From the NCBI RefSeq assembly GCF_026625645.1, contig NZ_CP113056.1, positions 3,137,001 to 3,201,000 on the forward strand: a stretch of DNA of 64,000 nucleotides. Reading direction: 5' to 3'. A model generated the notes under the pieces. It was not told the DNA's origin. It saw only the letters and a list, made by a program, of their open reading frames with translations, and did not search any database. Origin of the DNA: Ancylobacter sp. SL191. GTDB lineage: Bacteria; Pseudomonadota; Alphaproteobacteria; Rhizobiales; Xanthobacteraceae. The translations under genes were made by a program, and so were the position numbers. Each line of letters begins with the position of its first letter. Position 1 is the stretch's first letter. Below are positions 31,881 to 42,840 of this stretch, in pieces.

Positions 31881-34529
31881 TCAGGAGCCGGCCTTTTCCG
31901 GCAGCGCCTCGCCCTGCGCCACGGCACGGCCGGGCAGGAAGGCCAGCGCGCGGGAGCGCAGGCTCGCCCAGGTGGCGAAGGCGTTGAGCGTCGAGCCCTC
32001 CAGCCAGCCGATGATGGCGGCGGCGAGGAAGGGCAGGCTTTGCACCGCGAGGGCGAAGGCGAACAGGTCGATCTCCACCACCGCGTGCCAGTTGGTCATG
32101 CGCAGGCCGATGGCCGAGAGCATGAGGCCGCCGCCGATCACCGCTTCCGGCAGCGCCGGGAAGGCGCGGGCGGCGTCGGCCAGCCAGCTTCCCTTGGCGG
32201 TGCGGGCGAAGGCGAGATCCTTGTAGCGGAACCCGTCATAGACCGCCTTGGCGACCGTGAACTGCACGGCCATGGCGGCGATGGCGGCACCGACCATGCG
32301 CAGCGGCGTGGTGGCGACGCGCAGGCGATAGAGCGCGATGAAGTGCAGGATATAGATGCCGAAGCAGAACAGGATCGGCACGGTGAGGATGCGCTGCGGA
32401 ACGGCGATGCCGAGGCCGAGCACGAAGGGCACGAAAGCGAGGGAGAGGATGGCGACCAGCGCGCCGATGCTCTCCGAGCCGAGCCAGCTCACCCAGCCGA
32501 TGGTGAATTCGCGGCGCTGGGAGGTGCTGAGGCGGGTGCCGCCATTGGGCAGCATCCGGCGCCAGTGCTTCTTGATGATCTGCATGCCGCCATAGGCCCA
32601 GCGGTGACGCTGCTTCTTGAACGAGGCGAAATCGTCCGGCAGCAGGCCCCAGCCATAGCGGGTATTGGTGTAGTGGCTCTTCCAGCCGCGCTCGACGATG
32701 GACAGGCCGAGATCGGTGTCCTCGCAGATCGTGTCGCTGGACCAGTCGCCGGCCTCGACCATGGCGGCGCGGCGGATCAGGCACATGGTGCCGTGCACGA
32801 CGATGGCGTCATGCTCGTTGCGCTGGACCATGCCGATGTCGAAGAAGCCGGCATATTCGGTGTTCATCGCCTCATGCATGAGGCTGCGGTCGGCGTCGCG
32901 GTGATCCTGCGGCGCCTGCACGATGCCGACGGTGGGATCCTCGAAGGTCGGCACGAGGTCGCGCAGCCAGTTCGGGTGGACCACATAGTCGGCGTCGATC
33001 ACGCCGATGATCTCGGCGTCGGGCGCGGTCTGCTGCATGGCGACGCGCAGGGCGCCGGCCTTGAAGCCCGCCACCTTCGGCAGGTTGATGAACTTGAAGC
33101 GGTCGCCGAGCTCGCGGCAATAGTCCTCGATCGGCTCCCAGAAGGCCGGGTCCGGCGTATTGTTGATGATGACCAGGCACTCGAAGTTCGGCCAGTCGAG
33201 CCGCGCGACGCTGTCCAGCGTCTGCTTCAGCATCTCCGGCGGCTCCTTATAGGCCGGGATATGGATCGAGACCTTCGGCGTGCGGGTCGGTGCCGTCTCC
33301 GGGCTGCCGCGCAGCAGGCGGCGCGGGGCGCGGCCGAAGGCGATCGTGGCGAGTTCCTCGACGCGGTACAGCATCACGATGACCAGCGGCACCAGCAGCA
33401 CGATGCTGATGACGAACGTCACCTTGTTGCCGCCGACGACGTAATGCGTGAGCCAATGGTCGATCACGGTGGCGAGCCAGGCGCCGACAAGGGCGGCCGC
33501 ACCGGTCATCACGCTCGCCTGGGTGAAGGTGAGACGCGCCATGCGGAAGACGGGGATGGAGAAGGCGATGCCGAGCAGCAGCGCGATGGCGGCCGTGGCG
33601 TTATAGGTCGCCGGTACGATCGGCCCGGCCAGCGGGAACTTCAGATGTCGGTTGGCGTCGAGCACGCCCCAATACTGGCCGACGCTGCCCTCGAAGCTCT
33701 TCCACGGTGCGTCGAACGCCTCGATGAGGTTGTATTCGATACCGAGGGCGTCGGCGCGGGCGGCGAAGCCACGGATGATCTGGGCCTGCTCAAGCTCGCC
33801 GGGCACCGCGCCGTCGCGGTTATAGCCGGCGCTGGGCCAGCCGAACTCGGCGACGACGATGCGCTTGCCGGGATAGGCGGCGCGCAGGCGCTCATAGATG
33901 CCGATGGAGCGCTCGACGACCTGATCGGCCGGAACGCCTTCCCAGTAGGGCAGAATATGGGCGGCGATATAGTCCACCGCGGAGACGAGCTCGGGATGGT
34001 CGAGCCAGACGTCCCAGGTCTCGCCGGTGGTTACCGGCACGCTGGTCTGGCTCTTCACCTTGCGGATGATCTCGATGAGCTCTTCCGGGGTCTTTTCCGC
34101 GCGCAGAATCGACTCGTTGCCGACCACGATGCCGACGACGTTGGAGTTCTTGCGGGCGGCGTCGAGCGCGTTGGCGATCTCGCGGGCGTTGCGCTGCTCG
34201 TCCTTGTCGATCCACGCGCCGACCGTGGCCTTGAGGCCATCTTCGGCGGCGATCTTGGGAACCATCTCAAGCCCGCCGGTGGAGGCGTAGGTACGCACCG
34301 CGCGGGTATAGGGCGCAACGGCATCGACGTCGGCACGGATCTGCGCCTCGGTCGTGCCCTGGCCCTTGTCGGGGTTCGCATCGCGGCCATAGGGCGCGAA
34401 GGACATGCTCTGGAAACGATCCGCGACGGAAGGAGCTGACGCTTCCTCCCGCATGGCCAACCAAGCAAAAGCATGCACGGACGTGACTACCGCAAGCGCA
34501 GCGGCAGCGACACGAACAGCGGGACGCAT
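31881..34529 (-). CDS. NdvB-like beta-glucan synthase: GH17 transglycosylase fused to GT2
   Basis: An 882-residue membrane protein starting at ATG 34529. After an N-terminal signal/anchor comes a periplasmic GH17 domain (about 40-300) with acid/base Glu139 in VVGNESIL and nucleophile Glu228 in VAEFGWPSAG. Two or three helices (about 310-390) lead to a cytoplasmic GT2 domain with IPAYKEPPEML, D512-x-D514 in VIDADY, the ED of ICEDTDLGL and Q-x-x-R-W at 640-644. More helices follow to the end. This is the layout of Pseudomonas and Bradyrhizobium NdvB-type proteins, which polymerise beta-1,3-glucan from UDP-glucose and rearrange it outside the membrane. Cyclic product is inference. An in-frame ATG at 34610 would add 27 residues. 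Confidence 0.88.
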   Translation of the reverse strand: MRPAVRVAAAALAVVTSVHAFAWLAMREEASAPSVADRFQSMSFAPYGRDANPDKGQGTTEAQIRADVDAVAPYTRAVRTYASTGGLEMVPKIAAEDGLKATVGAWIDKDEQRNAREIANALDAARKNSNVVGIVVGNESILRAEKTPEELIEIIRKVKSQTSVPVTTGETWDVWLDHPELVSAVDYIAAHILPYWEGVPADQVVERSIGIYERLRAAYPGKRIVVAEFGWPSAGYNRDGAVPGELEQAQIIRGFAARADALGIEYNLIEAFDAPWKSFEGSVGQYWGVLDANRHLKFPLAGPIVPATYNATAAIALLLGIAFSIPVFRMARLTFTQASVMTGAAALVGAWLATVIDHWLTHYVVGGNKVTFVISIVLLVPLVIVMLYRVEELATIAFGRAPRRLLRGSPETAPTRTPKVSIHIPAYKEPPEMLKQTLDSVARLDWPNFECLVIINNTPDPAFWEPIEDYCRELGDRFKFINLPKVAGFKAGALRVAMQQTAPDAEIIGVIDADYVVHPNWLRDLVPTFEDPTVGIVQAPQDHRDADRSLMHEAMNTEYAGFFDIGMVQRNEHDAIVVHGTMCLIRRAAMVEAGDWSSDTICEDTDLGLSIVERGWKSHYTNTRYGWGLLPDDFASFKKQRHRWAYGGMQIIKKHWRRMLPNGGTRLSTSQRREFTIGWVSWLGSESIGALVAILSLAFVPFVLGLGIAVPQRILTVPILFCFGIYILHFIALYRLRVATTPLRMVGAAIAAMAVQFTVAKAVYDGFRYKDLAFARTAKGSWLADAARAFPALPEAVIGGGLMLSAIGLRMTNWHAVVEIDLFAFALAVQSLPFLAAAIIGWLEGSTLNAFATWASLRSRALAFLPGRAVAQGEALPEKAGS

Positions 34530-34737
34530 GAGACAACCCACGGGATGGAGTGAGATACCGGCGATATATAGTCCAAATTTAACGCGGTTGCAGCACATTC
34601 GTCGTGGCATTGCGGGAAACTGATTCGGCTACCCGCAAAGGCCAGAGCGACGCTGAAACGCGCTAGGCCGGACAATGGTTCCGCTCTGTGGCAGCGCCAT
34701 GTCTCAGCAATGTCGCAGCCGGGGCTGCGCCATGATC

Positions 34738-35232
34738 TTATTGCGCTGCGGCAGGGGCCGGCTGGGCCGGCGCGGCGGGCGTGGCCGCGGCAGGCGCCGC
34801 CGCATCCGGGTTCACCCAGCAGGCATGAACACGCTCGGACAGGCGCTCGGGCGACTTCGGGTCGATGTTGCCCTGGCGCACCAGGCAGCGGAACGCGATC
34901 TTCAGGTGCTCGGTCGGGCAGCCGAAACGCTCATAGAGGTCCATATGGCGCTTGGCGGTGTCGATGTCGTCGCGCCACAGCAGCATGGTGATGCGCCGCC
35001 CGCTCCACACGCATTCCGGCAGGCCGGCATTGCCCGGCAGCTTGGCCGCCTCGGCATATTCCTCGACGGAGCGGCGCTGGGCTTCTTCCTTCGCCTGTTC
35101 CTCGGGAGACTTCTGTTCCGCCGGCTTCTGCTCGGGCGCGCTGCTCTGCGCCAGTGCCCCGCCATGTCCGGCGGCCATCAGGAGAACGCCGCCAATGAGA
35201 GCGGCCGAAAGGGTACGAACTGAGCACAACAT
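34738..35232 (-). CDS. Small exported beta-1,3/beta-1,6-glucan biosynthesis accessory protein
   Basis: 164 residues from ATG 35232. A signal peptide (MLCSVRTLSAALIGGVLLMA, cut near GGALAQ) is followed by a charged Glu/Lys/Gln-rich linker (about residues 30-60). The compact conserved core is GLPECVWSGRRITMLLWRDD, IDTAKRHMDLYERFGCP, LKIAFRCLVRQGNIDPK and RVHACWVNP. The core has four cysteines, likely two disulfides in the periplasm, and the protein ends in an Ala/Pro tail. I recall homologues labelled as beta-1-3, beta-1-6-glucan biosynthesis proteins in Bradyrhizobium; the molecular role is unknown. It is encoded upstream of and parallel to the GH17-GT2 gene and divergent from the second GH17 gene. 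Confidence 0.78.
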   Translation of the reverse strand: MLCSVRTLSAALIGGVLLMAAGHGGALAQSSAPEQKPAEQKSPEEQAKEEAQRRSVEEYAEAAKLPGNAGLPECVWSGRRITMLLWRDDIDTAKRHMDLYERFGCPTEHLKIAFRCLVRQGNIDPKSPERLSERVHACWVNPDAAAPAAATPAAPAQPAPAAAQ

Positions 35233-35446
35233 GGCGGAAAGTGTCACACCGTAACAAGAGACTGCGGGGAGCCGACGGACAGTAGGTGAAGCGGTTGAAT
35301 TTGTCAGCATGACGACAGGCCCGCGTACAGCTTTGGAATAAGCCGATGAGGCGACTTTTCCCCGTGTCTTGCGAAAGCTACAAAGCCCCGCTACCCGCCT
35401 GTCGGCTCGCGCCCGCCCATCCGCCTCGGTTCCGCCGGAGATTCCC

Positions 35447-37069
35447 ATGCGTCTTCCCATTGCCCTTGCGCTCGCCGTCGGCGCGGCGATCGTCGCCGTC
35501 TGGGCTTGGCTGGGCCATCCGGTGCCGGCGCCCTCCTCGCCGCTGGCGGCCGGGGAGAAGCTGCCCTGCGTGTCCTATGCGCCGTTCCGGCCGGGCCAGT
35601 CGCCCTTCATGGCCGGGCTGGTGATCCCGCCCGAGCAGATCGACGACGATTTCGAGCGCCTCTCCAAGATCACCCATTGCGTGCGCACCTATTCCACCGA
35701 GATGGGCCTGCATGTCGTGCCGGAGCTGGCGCGCAAGCATGGGCTCACCGTGCTGCAGGGCATCTGGATCGGCCGCAACCCCGCCGACAACCGCATCGAG
35801 ATCGACGAGGCGGTGAAGGCGGCGCAGCAGAACCCGGACGTCATCAAGGCGGTGATCGTCGGCAATGAGGTGCTGCTGCGCGGCGAGCAGACCGCCATCG
35901 ACCTCGCGGCGATGATCAAGGAAGTGCGCGAGAAAGTGCCGGCGCAGGTGCAGGTCACCTATGCCGATGTGTGGGAGTTCTGGGAGCGCAACCGCGACCT
36001 TGCCCGCTCGGTGGATTTCGTCACCGTCCACATCCTGCCGTTCTGGGAAGACCTGCCGGTCGCGGCGGAGGAATCCGTCGCCCATCTCGGCGAGATCCGT
36101 GAGCATGTCGGCCAGATCTTCGCCGGCAAGGACATCCTGATCGGCGAGACCGGCTGGCCGAGCGAGGGGCGCATGCGCGAGGGCGCGCTGCCGTCCCCCT
36201 CCAACCAGGCCCGCGTCATTCAGGAGCTGCTGGCGCTGGCCAAGGCGAAGAATTACCGGCTGAACGTCATCGAGGCCTTCGACCAGCCGTGGAAGCGCGC
36301 CTCCGAGGGCACGGTGGGCGGCCATTGGGGCTTCCTCGACGCCTATACGCGCGATTTCAAATTCGCCTGGGGGCAGGGTGTGTCGGATCACCCGAACTGG
36401 ATCGCGCAGGCGATCGGTGGCGTGCTGGTGGCCTTCGCCGTCTTCGCAGCCGCGCTTCAGGGCCAGCGCGGGGCGGGCGTCGCGCCGCTGCGGGGGAACC
36501 ATTGGTTCGCCACCGCCGGCATCGCCTTCTTCGGCGGGCTGCTCTATCCGCGCCTTGTCGCCACGGTTCCTGTGGAAAGCCTCGCGCTCGGCGGCTGGAT
36601 CCGCGGCATCGCCATGCTGGTGCTGGCGCTCGCCGTGCCGCTCGCCTGCGCCGCCGCCATCGGCGCGCGCACACGGCTGGTGACGCTGGCGGTCGCGCTC
36701 AACCCGTCCTCGGTGCCCGGCACGTCGCGGCTGGAAAAGCTCGTCGCCTTCCTGCTCGCGGCCTCGCTGGTGCTGGTGGTGCAGATCGCCTTCGGGCTGG
36801 TCTTCGACCCGCGCTACAAGGACTTCCAGTTCGCTGGCCTCACCCCCATCGTCGCGGGCTTCGCCTTCTACGCGCTGGTCGCGCCGGCGCCGCGTCAGGA
36901 GAGCGGCCGGCAGGCGGAGATGCTGGCGGCGGCGATCCTGCTCGGCTGTGGTCTCTACATCCCAATCAACGAGACCGTCGCCAACTGGCAGGCGCTATGG
37001 ACGGGCGGGCTGATCCTCGCCCTCTCGCTCACGCTGTGGCGCCTCGCCACGGCCGGGCGAACGAGATGA
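35447..37069 (+). CDS. NdvC-like GH17 membrane protein (beta-(1-6) glucan synthase family)
   Basis: 540 residues from ATG 35447 with GGAG about 7 nt upstream; the longer reading from 35369 lacks a membrane start. An N-terminal anchor (residues 3-22) is followed by a GH17 domain (about 38-305) with acid/base Glu141 in IVGNEVLLRGE and nucleophile Glu234 in IGETGWPSEG, then about eight hydrophobic helices to the C-terminus and no GT2 domain. In Bradyrhizobium NdvC-type proteins act on beta-1,3 chains to install beta-1,6 linkages. It is divergent from the small exported glucan protein across a 214-nt spacer that should contain a shared control region. Its last 41 nt overlap the opposite-strand gene. 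Confidence 0.85.
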   Translation: MRLPIALALAVGAAIVAVWAWLGHPVPAPSSPLAAGEKLPCVSYAPFRPGQSPFMAGLVIPPEQIDDDFERLSKITHCVRTYSTEMGLHVVPELARKHGLTVLQGIWIGRNPADNRIEIDEAVKAAQQNPDVIKAVIVGNEVLLRGEQTAIDLAAMIKEVREKVPAQVQVTYADVWEFWERNRDLARSVDFVTVHILPFWEDLPVAAEESVAHLGEIREHVGQIFAGKDILIGETGWPSEGRMREGALPSPSNQARVIQELLALAKAKNYRLNVIEAFDQPWKRASEGTVGGHWGFLDAYTRDFKFAWGQGVSDHPNWIAQAIGGVLVAFAVFAAALQGQRGAGVAPLRGNHWFATAGIAFFGGLLYPRLVATVPVESLALGGWIRGIAMLVLALAVPLACAAAIGARTRLVTLAVALNPSSVPGTSRLEKLVAFLLAASLVLVVQIAFGLVFDPRYKDFQFAGLTPIVAGFAFYALVAPAPRQESGRQAEMLAAAILLGCGLYIPINETVANWQALWTGGLILALSLTLWRLATAGRTR

Positions 37070-37409
37070 GCAGCAGCCCGGCGGCGAGCGCGGACAGGTT
37101 GTTGTTGTACATGACAACGCCGATCGCGGTCGCCATCAGGGCCGCCGTGAACAGCGCCACCGAGGGGCGGATGAACTGAAGCACCGCGAGCGCGATCGCG
37201 GCGATGCCGAAGACCGAATAGCCATAGAGGGTGATGACCATCTCGCGGGTCTCGCAGGTCATGGTCTCCATGCCCCGGCAGGCGAGGCCGATGGCCGACT
37301 GCTCGACCAGCGCGTAGCGCATATAGATCGCCCAGCCGAGCGCGAAGCCGCCGAGCACGAGAATGATGTTGGTCGCGCGGGCGCTGGGCAGGAAGTTGCG
37401 GTAAGCCAC
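37029..37409 (-). CDS. Small four-helix membrane protein of unknown function
   Basis: 126 residues, with hydrophobic stretches at about 13-32 (ATNIILVLGGFALGWAIYM), 58-77 (MVITLYGYSVFGIAAIALA), 84-101 and 104-120. Two cysteines (ACRGMETMTCETRE) lie in the loop between helices 1 and 2, possibly periplasmic. I do not recognise a named family. It overlaps the 3' end of the NdvC-like gene by 41 nt in convergent orientation, which links it physically to the glucan locus. Good codon structure and hydrophobic pattern argue that it is real. Confidence 0.7.
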   Translation of the reverse strand: MAYRNFLPSARATNIILVLGGFALGWAIYMRYALVEQSAIGLACRGMETMTCETREMVITLYGYSVFGIAAIALAVLQFIRPSVALFTAALMATAIGVVMYNNNLSALAAGLLLISFARPWRGATA

Positions 37410-37538
37410 GATCGGTCCTCCTCGAACGGGGATTCCATCGCATAGGCGGCGGTGCCGATCAATTCGCCCCGCTCTCGACAGTTCCGGGTCGCGGCGCCCT
37501 GCGCTAAACAGCGATCCATTTCACGGAGATCCACGCGC

Positions 37539-38903
37539 ATGCGCAGCCTGCTCGTCATCGTTCTCGCCGCCGGGGAGGGCACCCGCATGCGCTCCGCCAA
37601 GCCGAAGGTGCTGCACGCGGTGGCGAACCGGCCCATGGTGGCGCATGTGCTCGACGCGGCGCTAAAGGCGGGAGCCTCGCGCCTCGCCGTGGTGATCGGC
37701 CCGGATCATGAGGCGGTGGCCGCGCAGGTGCGTCATGTGGCGCCGGAGGCGGGCACCTTCGTGCAGGCCGAGCGACGCGGCACCGCCCATGCCGTGCTCG
37801 CCGCGCGTGAAGCGCTGGCGCAAGGGCTGGAGGGGCAACCCTTTGATGATGTCGTGGTCATGTATGGCGACACGCCGCTCGTCCGCCCGGAAACCATAGA
37901 GGCGCTGCGGGCGCCGCTGGCGGACGGCGCGGCGGTGTCGGTCCTCGGCTTCCGCCCGGCGGACCCGTTCGGCTATGGGCGGCTGGTGACGCAAGACGGC
38001 GAACTCCTCGCCATTCGCGAGGAGAAGGAGGCGAGCGAGGCCGAGCGGGCGATCACCCTGTGCAATGCTGGGCTCATGGCTTTTGACGGGCGCGTCGTGC
38101 TCGATCTGCTGGACCGCGTTTCCGACGCCAACGCCAAGAAGGAATTCTACCTCACCGACGCGGTGGAAATCGCCCGCGCGCTGGGCCGCTCCGCCGGTGT
38201 CGTCGAGGTGGCAGTCGAAGAGGTCGCCGGCGTGAACAGTCGGGCGCAATTGGCTGAAGCGGAATCGATTCTCCAAAAGCGCCTGCGCGCCCGCGCGCTG
38301 GAGGGCGGCGCGACGCTGGTGGCGCCGGAGACCGTTTTCTTCAGTGCCGATACGGTGATCGGCCGCGATGTGGTGATCGAGCCGAATGTGGTGTTCGGCC
38401 CCGGTGTCACCATCGAGGACGGCGCCACCATCCGCGCCTTCAGCCATGTCGAGGGCGCCCATGTCGGCGCGGGCGCCATTGTCGGGCCGTTCGCGCGCCT
38501 GCGCCCCGGCGCCGCGCTGGGGCAGGGGGTGCATGTCGGCAATTTCGTGGAGATCAAGGCCGCCGACCTCGCGCCGGGGGTCAAGGTCAATCATCTGTCC
38601 TATGTCGGCGATTCCAGTGTCGGCGCGAACACCAATATCGGCGCGGGCACCATCACCTGCAATTATGACGGCTTCCGCAAGCACCGCACCACCATCGGCG
38701 CCAATGCTTTCATCGGCACCAACACGCTGCTGGTCGCGCCGGTGAGCGTCGGCGACGGCGCCTATATCGGCACCGGCTCGGTCATCACCGACAATGTGCC
38801 GGAGGATCTGCTCGCCATCGGCCGGGCACGGCAGGTCAACAAGCTCGGCTGGGCGGTGCGCCTGCGCGAGCGGCTCTCCGCCGGCCTTGCGCCGAAGACG
38901 TAA
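37539..38903 (+). CDS. glmU: Bifunctional N-acetylglucosamine-1-phosphate uridyltransferase / glucosamine-1-phosphate acetyltransferase
   Basis: Makes UDP-GlcNAc for peptidoglycan and lipid A. 454 residues from ATG 37539 with CGGAG upstream. Pyrophosphorylase domain (1-230): [40 protein letters not shown] and FGYGRLV. C-terminal left-handed beta-helix acetyltransferase (about 250-450) with [20 protein letters not shown], the catalytic His region, and [19 protein letters not shown]. It supplies substrate to the lpx genes earlier in the window. glmS follows 124 nt downstream. Confidence 0.97.
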   Translation: MRSLLVIVLAAGEGTRMRSAKPKVLHAVANRPMVAHVLDAALKAGASRLAVVIGPDHEAVAAQVRHVAPEAGTFVQAERRGTAHAVLAAREALAQGLEGQPFDDVVVMYGDTPLVRPETIEALRAPLADGAAVSVLGFRPADPFGYGRLVTQDGELLAIREEKEASEAERAITLCNAGLMAFDGRVVLDLLDRVSDANAKKEFYLTDAVEIARALGRSAGVVEVAVEEVAGVNSRAQLAEAESILQKRLRARALEGGATLVAPETVFFSADTVIGRDVVIEPNVVFGPGVTIEDGATIRAFSHVEGAHVGAGAIVGPFARLRPGAALGQGVHVGNFVEIKAADLAPGVKVNHLSYVGDSSVGANTNIGAGTITCNYDGFRKHRTTIGANAFIGTNTLLVAPVSVGDGAYIGTGSVITDNVPEDLLAIGRARQVNKLGWAVRLRERLSAGLAPKT

Positions 38904-39027
38904 TCGCCCCGGAAAAGACGCGGTTTCAGCGATACGAAGCGACACCGGAAGTGATTTCGGTATCGCGGTGACGGGCGGTTAAACCCGAAACCCTAGGCTG
39001 TTGGCTTTCGCGGAGAGTAGCCCGCCC

Positions 39028-40854
39028 ATGTGTGGAATTATCGGCATTGTCGGCACCGCCCCTGTCGCGGACCGGCTGGTGGATTCGCTCAAGCGTCTGG
39101 AATATCGCGGCTATGATTCCGCCGGCGTCGCCACGCTCGAGGCGCGCCATCTGGAGCGGCGGCGCGCCGAGGGCAAGCTGCGCAATCTGGAAGCCACGCT
39201 CGGCGCCGCCCCGCTCAGCGGCCATATCGGCATCGGCCATACCCGCTGGGCGACCCATGGCAAGCCGAGCGTCGCCAACGCCCATCCGCACGCCACCACC
39301 CATGTCGCGGTGGTCCATAACGGCATCATCGAGAATTACCGCGAGCTGCGCGACGAGCTGATCGCCGAGGGCGCCAATTTCGAGAGCGAGACCGATACCG
39401 AGGTCGTCGCCCATCTGGTGTCGCGCGAGATGCGCAACGGCGCGAGCCCGGCCGATGCGGTTGCCGCCATCCTGCCGCGCCTCACCGGCGCCTTCGCGCT
39501 CGGCTTCCTGTTCGACGGCGAGGACGACCTGCTGATCGGCGCCCGCAAGGGCAGCCCGCTCGCCATCGGCTTCGGCAAGGGCGAGATGTTCCTCGGCTCC
39601 GATGCCATTGCGCTGGCGCCCTTCACCGACACCATCTCCTATCTCGAAGACGGCGACTGGGCGGTGCTGAACAAGCAGGGCGTGGTGATCCACGACGCCA
39701 GCAACAAGGTGGTCTCTCGCCCGGTGCAGAAGACCTCGGCCTCGGCCTTTCTCGTCGAGAAGGGCGCCTTCCGCCACTTCATGGCGAAGGAGATGCACGA
39801 GCAGCCGGAGGTGGTCTCCCACACGCTGGCGCATTATCTCGACCTCGCCGCCGAGACGGTGCAGCTGCCGGGCAAGCTGCCCTTCGACATCGCCAAGCTC
39901 GACCGCGTCTCCATCGCCGCCTGCGGCACCGCCTATTATGCCGGCCTCGTCGCCAAATACTGGATCGAGCGCATCGCCCGCATCCCCGTCGAGATCGACG
40001 TCGCCTCGGAGTTCCGCTACCGCGAGGCGCCGCTCAGCCCCGGCGGGCTGATGATCGTCATCTCCCAATCCGGCGAGACCGCCGACACGCTCGCCTCGCT
40101 GCGCTACGCCAAGGAGTGCGGCCAGCATGTGCTGGCGGTGGTCAATGTGCCGACCTCCACCATCGCCCGCGAGGCCGATGTGGTGGTGCCGACGCTGGCC
40201 GGTCCCGAGATCGGCGTTGCCTCCACCAAGGCCTTCACCTGTCAGCTCGCCACCCTCGCGGCGCTGGCCGTGCTGGCCGGACGTGAGCGCGGCACGATTT
40301 CCGCCGATGAGGAGCGCCGCCTCGTGCGGGCTCTCGTCGAGGTGCCCCGCCTGATGAACGAGGCGCTGAAGCTCGGCCCGAAGATCGAGCAACTCGCCCG
40401 CACCTTCGCCAAGGCACAGGACGTGCTCTATCTCGGCCGCGGCACCAGCTTCCCGCTGGCGCTGGAAGGCGCGCTGAAGCTCAAGGAAATCTCCTACATC
40501 CACGCCGAGGGCTATGCCGCCGGTGAGCTGAAGCACGGGCCGATCGCGCTGATCGACGAGAAGATGCCTGTGGTGGTCATCGCCCCGCATGACGCCGTGT
40601 TCGAGAAGACCATGTCGAACATGCAGGAAGTCGCCGCGCGCGGGGGGCGAATCATCCTGCTCACCGACAAGACCGGTCAGGCGCACACGGCGCTGGAGAC
40701 CGAGGCGACGCTGGTGCTGCCGGAGATGGACCCGCTCATCGCGCCGCTGGTCTACGCCATTCCGGTGCAGCTTCTCGCCTATCACACGGCGGTGCAGATG
40801 GGCACGGATGTCGACCAGCCGCGCAACCTCGCCAAATCCGTGACGGTGGAATAG
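39028..40854 (+). CDS. glmS: Glutamine--fructose-6-phosphate aminotransferase (isomerizing)
   Basis: Makes glucosamine-6-phosphate from fructose-6-phosphate and glutamine, the first step toward UDP-GlcNAc. 608 residues. The start must be ATG 39028 (MCGIIGIVGT) because the Cys after Met is the N-terminal nucleophile of the glutaminase; the TTG at 39001 in frame is rejected. Glutaminase landmarks: RLEYRGYDSAGVA, HTRWATHGKPS and VVHNGIIENY. Isomerase SIS domains: ACGTAYYAG, SQSGETADTLASLR, GRGTSFPLALEGALKLKEI and the terminal NLAKSVTVE. A GGAGAG ribosome site lies upstream. No glmS-ribozyme-like sequence was evident in the 124-nt spacer. Confidence 0.97.
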   Translation: MCGIIGIVGTAPVADRLVDSLKRLEYRGYDSAGVATLEARHLERRRAEGKLRNLEATLGAAPLSGHIGIGHTRWATHGKPSVANAHPHATTHVAVVHNGIIENYRELRDELIAEGANFESETDTEVVAHLVSREMRNGASPADAVAAILPRLTGAFALGFLFDGEDDLLIGARKGSPLAIGFGKGEMFLGSDAIALAPFTDTISYLEDGDWAVLNKQGVVIHDASNKVVSRPVQKTSASAFLVEKGAFRHFMAKEMHEQPEVVSHTLAHYLDLAAETVQLPGKLPFDIAKLDRVSIAACGTAYYAGLVAKYWIERIARIPVEIDVASEFRYREAPLSPGGLMIVISQSGETADTLASLRYAKECGQHVLAVVNVPTSTIAREADVVVPTLAGPEIGVASTKAFTCQLATLAALAVLAGRERGTISADEERRLVRALVEVPRLMNEALKLGPKIEQLARTFAKAQDVLYLGRGTSFPLALEGALKLKEISYIHAEGYAAGELKHGPIALIDEKMPVVVIAPHDAVFEKTMSNMQEVAARGGRIILLTDKTGQAHTALETEATLVLPEMDPLIAPLVYAIPVQLLAYHTAVQMGTDVDQPRNLAKSVTVE

Positions 40855-40864
40855 CGGCCCCTGA

Positions 40865-42256
<1,392 letters not shown>

Positions 42257-42315
42257 GGGCAGGGGCTGGCTGCCGCCTCAGCGCGGACGGCAAGCTCTCG
42301 ACCACGGACCACATG

Positions 42316-42349
42316 AACGGCCGGGCCTTGTGCCCGGCCGTTTCGTTTT
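42316..42349 (+). terminator. Rho-independent terminator of eno
   Basis: A perfect 11-bp GC-rich stem (42316-42326 with 42332-42342), 5-nt loop, followed by TTTCGTTTT. It lies about 60 nt after the eno stop and is the clearest forward terminator in the window. Confidence 0.9.
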
Positions 42350-42364
42350 GGGGCACCCCCATCT

Positions 42365-42463
42365 CTCACGCGGTCATCCCCGGGGGTGGCCCGGGGATCC
42401 ACGACTTTTGCGGCTCGCATAAGGGACGTCGTGGATGGCCGGGCCAAGCCCGGCCATGACGAC
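42365..42463. repeat. Palindromic intergenic repeat, copy 1
   Basis: An approximately 99-nt element whose two halves are inverted relative to one another. It opens GTCATCCCCGGG and closes GGCCATGAC, with ATCCACGACTT on the left mirrored as GTCGTGGAT on the right. Copy 2 is at 42841-42939. Structure and location are typical of REP/MITE-like intergenic palindromes of Hyphomicrobiales. No coding capacity. Confidence 0.8.
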
Positions 42464-42549
42464 GGATTGGGCACCCTGCTTTCTCAGGTCATTGGCTCGC
42501 GGCGGCGGCGCTAAGAGCAATGTGTCCCCGCGCACCATCCGATCGAGCC

Positions 42550-42652
42550 GTCATCCCGGACGGCCCGCAGGGCCGCGCCGGGATCGCGGGCCGCGGCCCC
42601 CACGTTCCCCGGACAAGCCGTGCGACGCACGGCGCCGATCCGGGGTCCAGCG
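42550..42652. repeat. Second type of GC-rich palindromic repeat
   Basis: Begins GTCATCCCGGACGGCCC, has dyad blocks (GGCCCGCAGGGCC and GCCGTGCGACGCACGGC) and ends GATCCGGGGTCCAGCG. It shares the GTCATCCC opening with the flanking repeats but has a different core. A related shorter dyad (GGGTCCCGGCTC with CGTCCGGGACAC) occurs near 42719-42766. The whole interval 42350-43051 thus appears to be a nest of repeats without a gene. Confidence 0.6.
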
Positions 42653-42840
42653 CAAGACGGCGCCGAAGGCGGCCTTGATGTTCTGTTCGGAAGGGGCACG
42701 GCCGGAAGAGTCTTCCGCTGGGTCCCGGCTCGCCTTCCGCTGGCGCTACAGGCGTCCGGGACACGGGGGTGGCGGGGAATTGGACATCTCCTCCTGGTCG
42801 TTGAGCGCATAGTTCTCCGCCCCTACAAACGCCTCCATCC

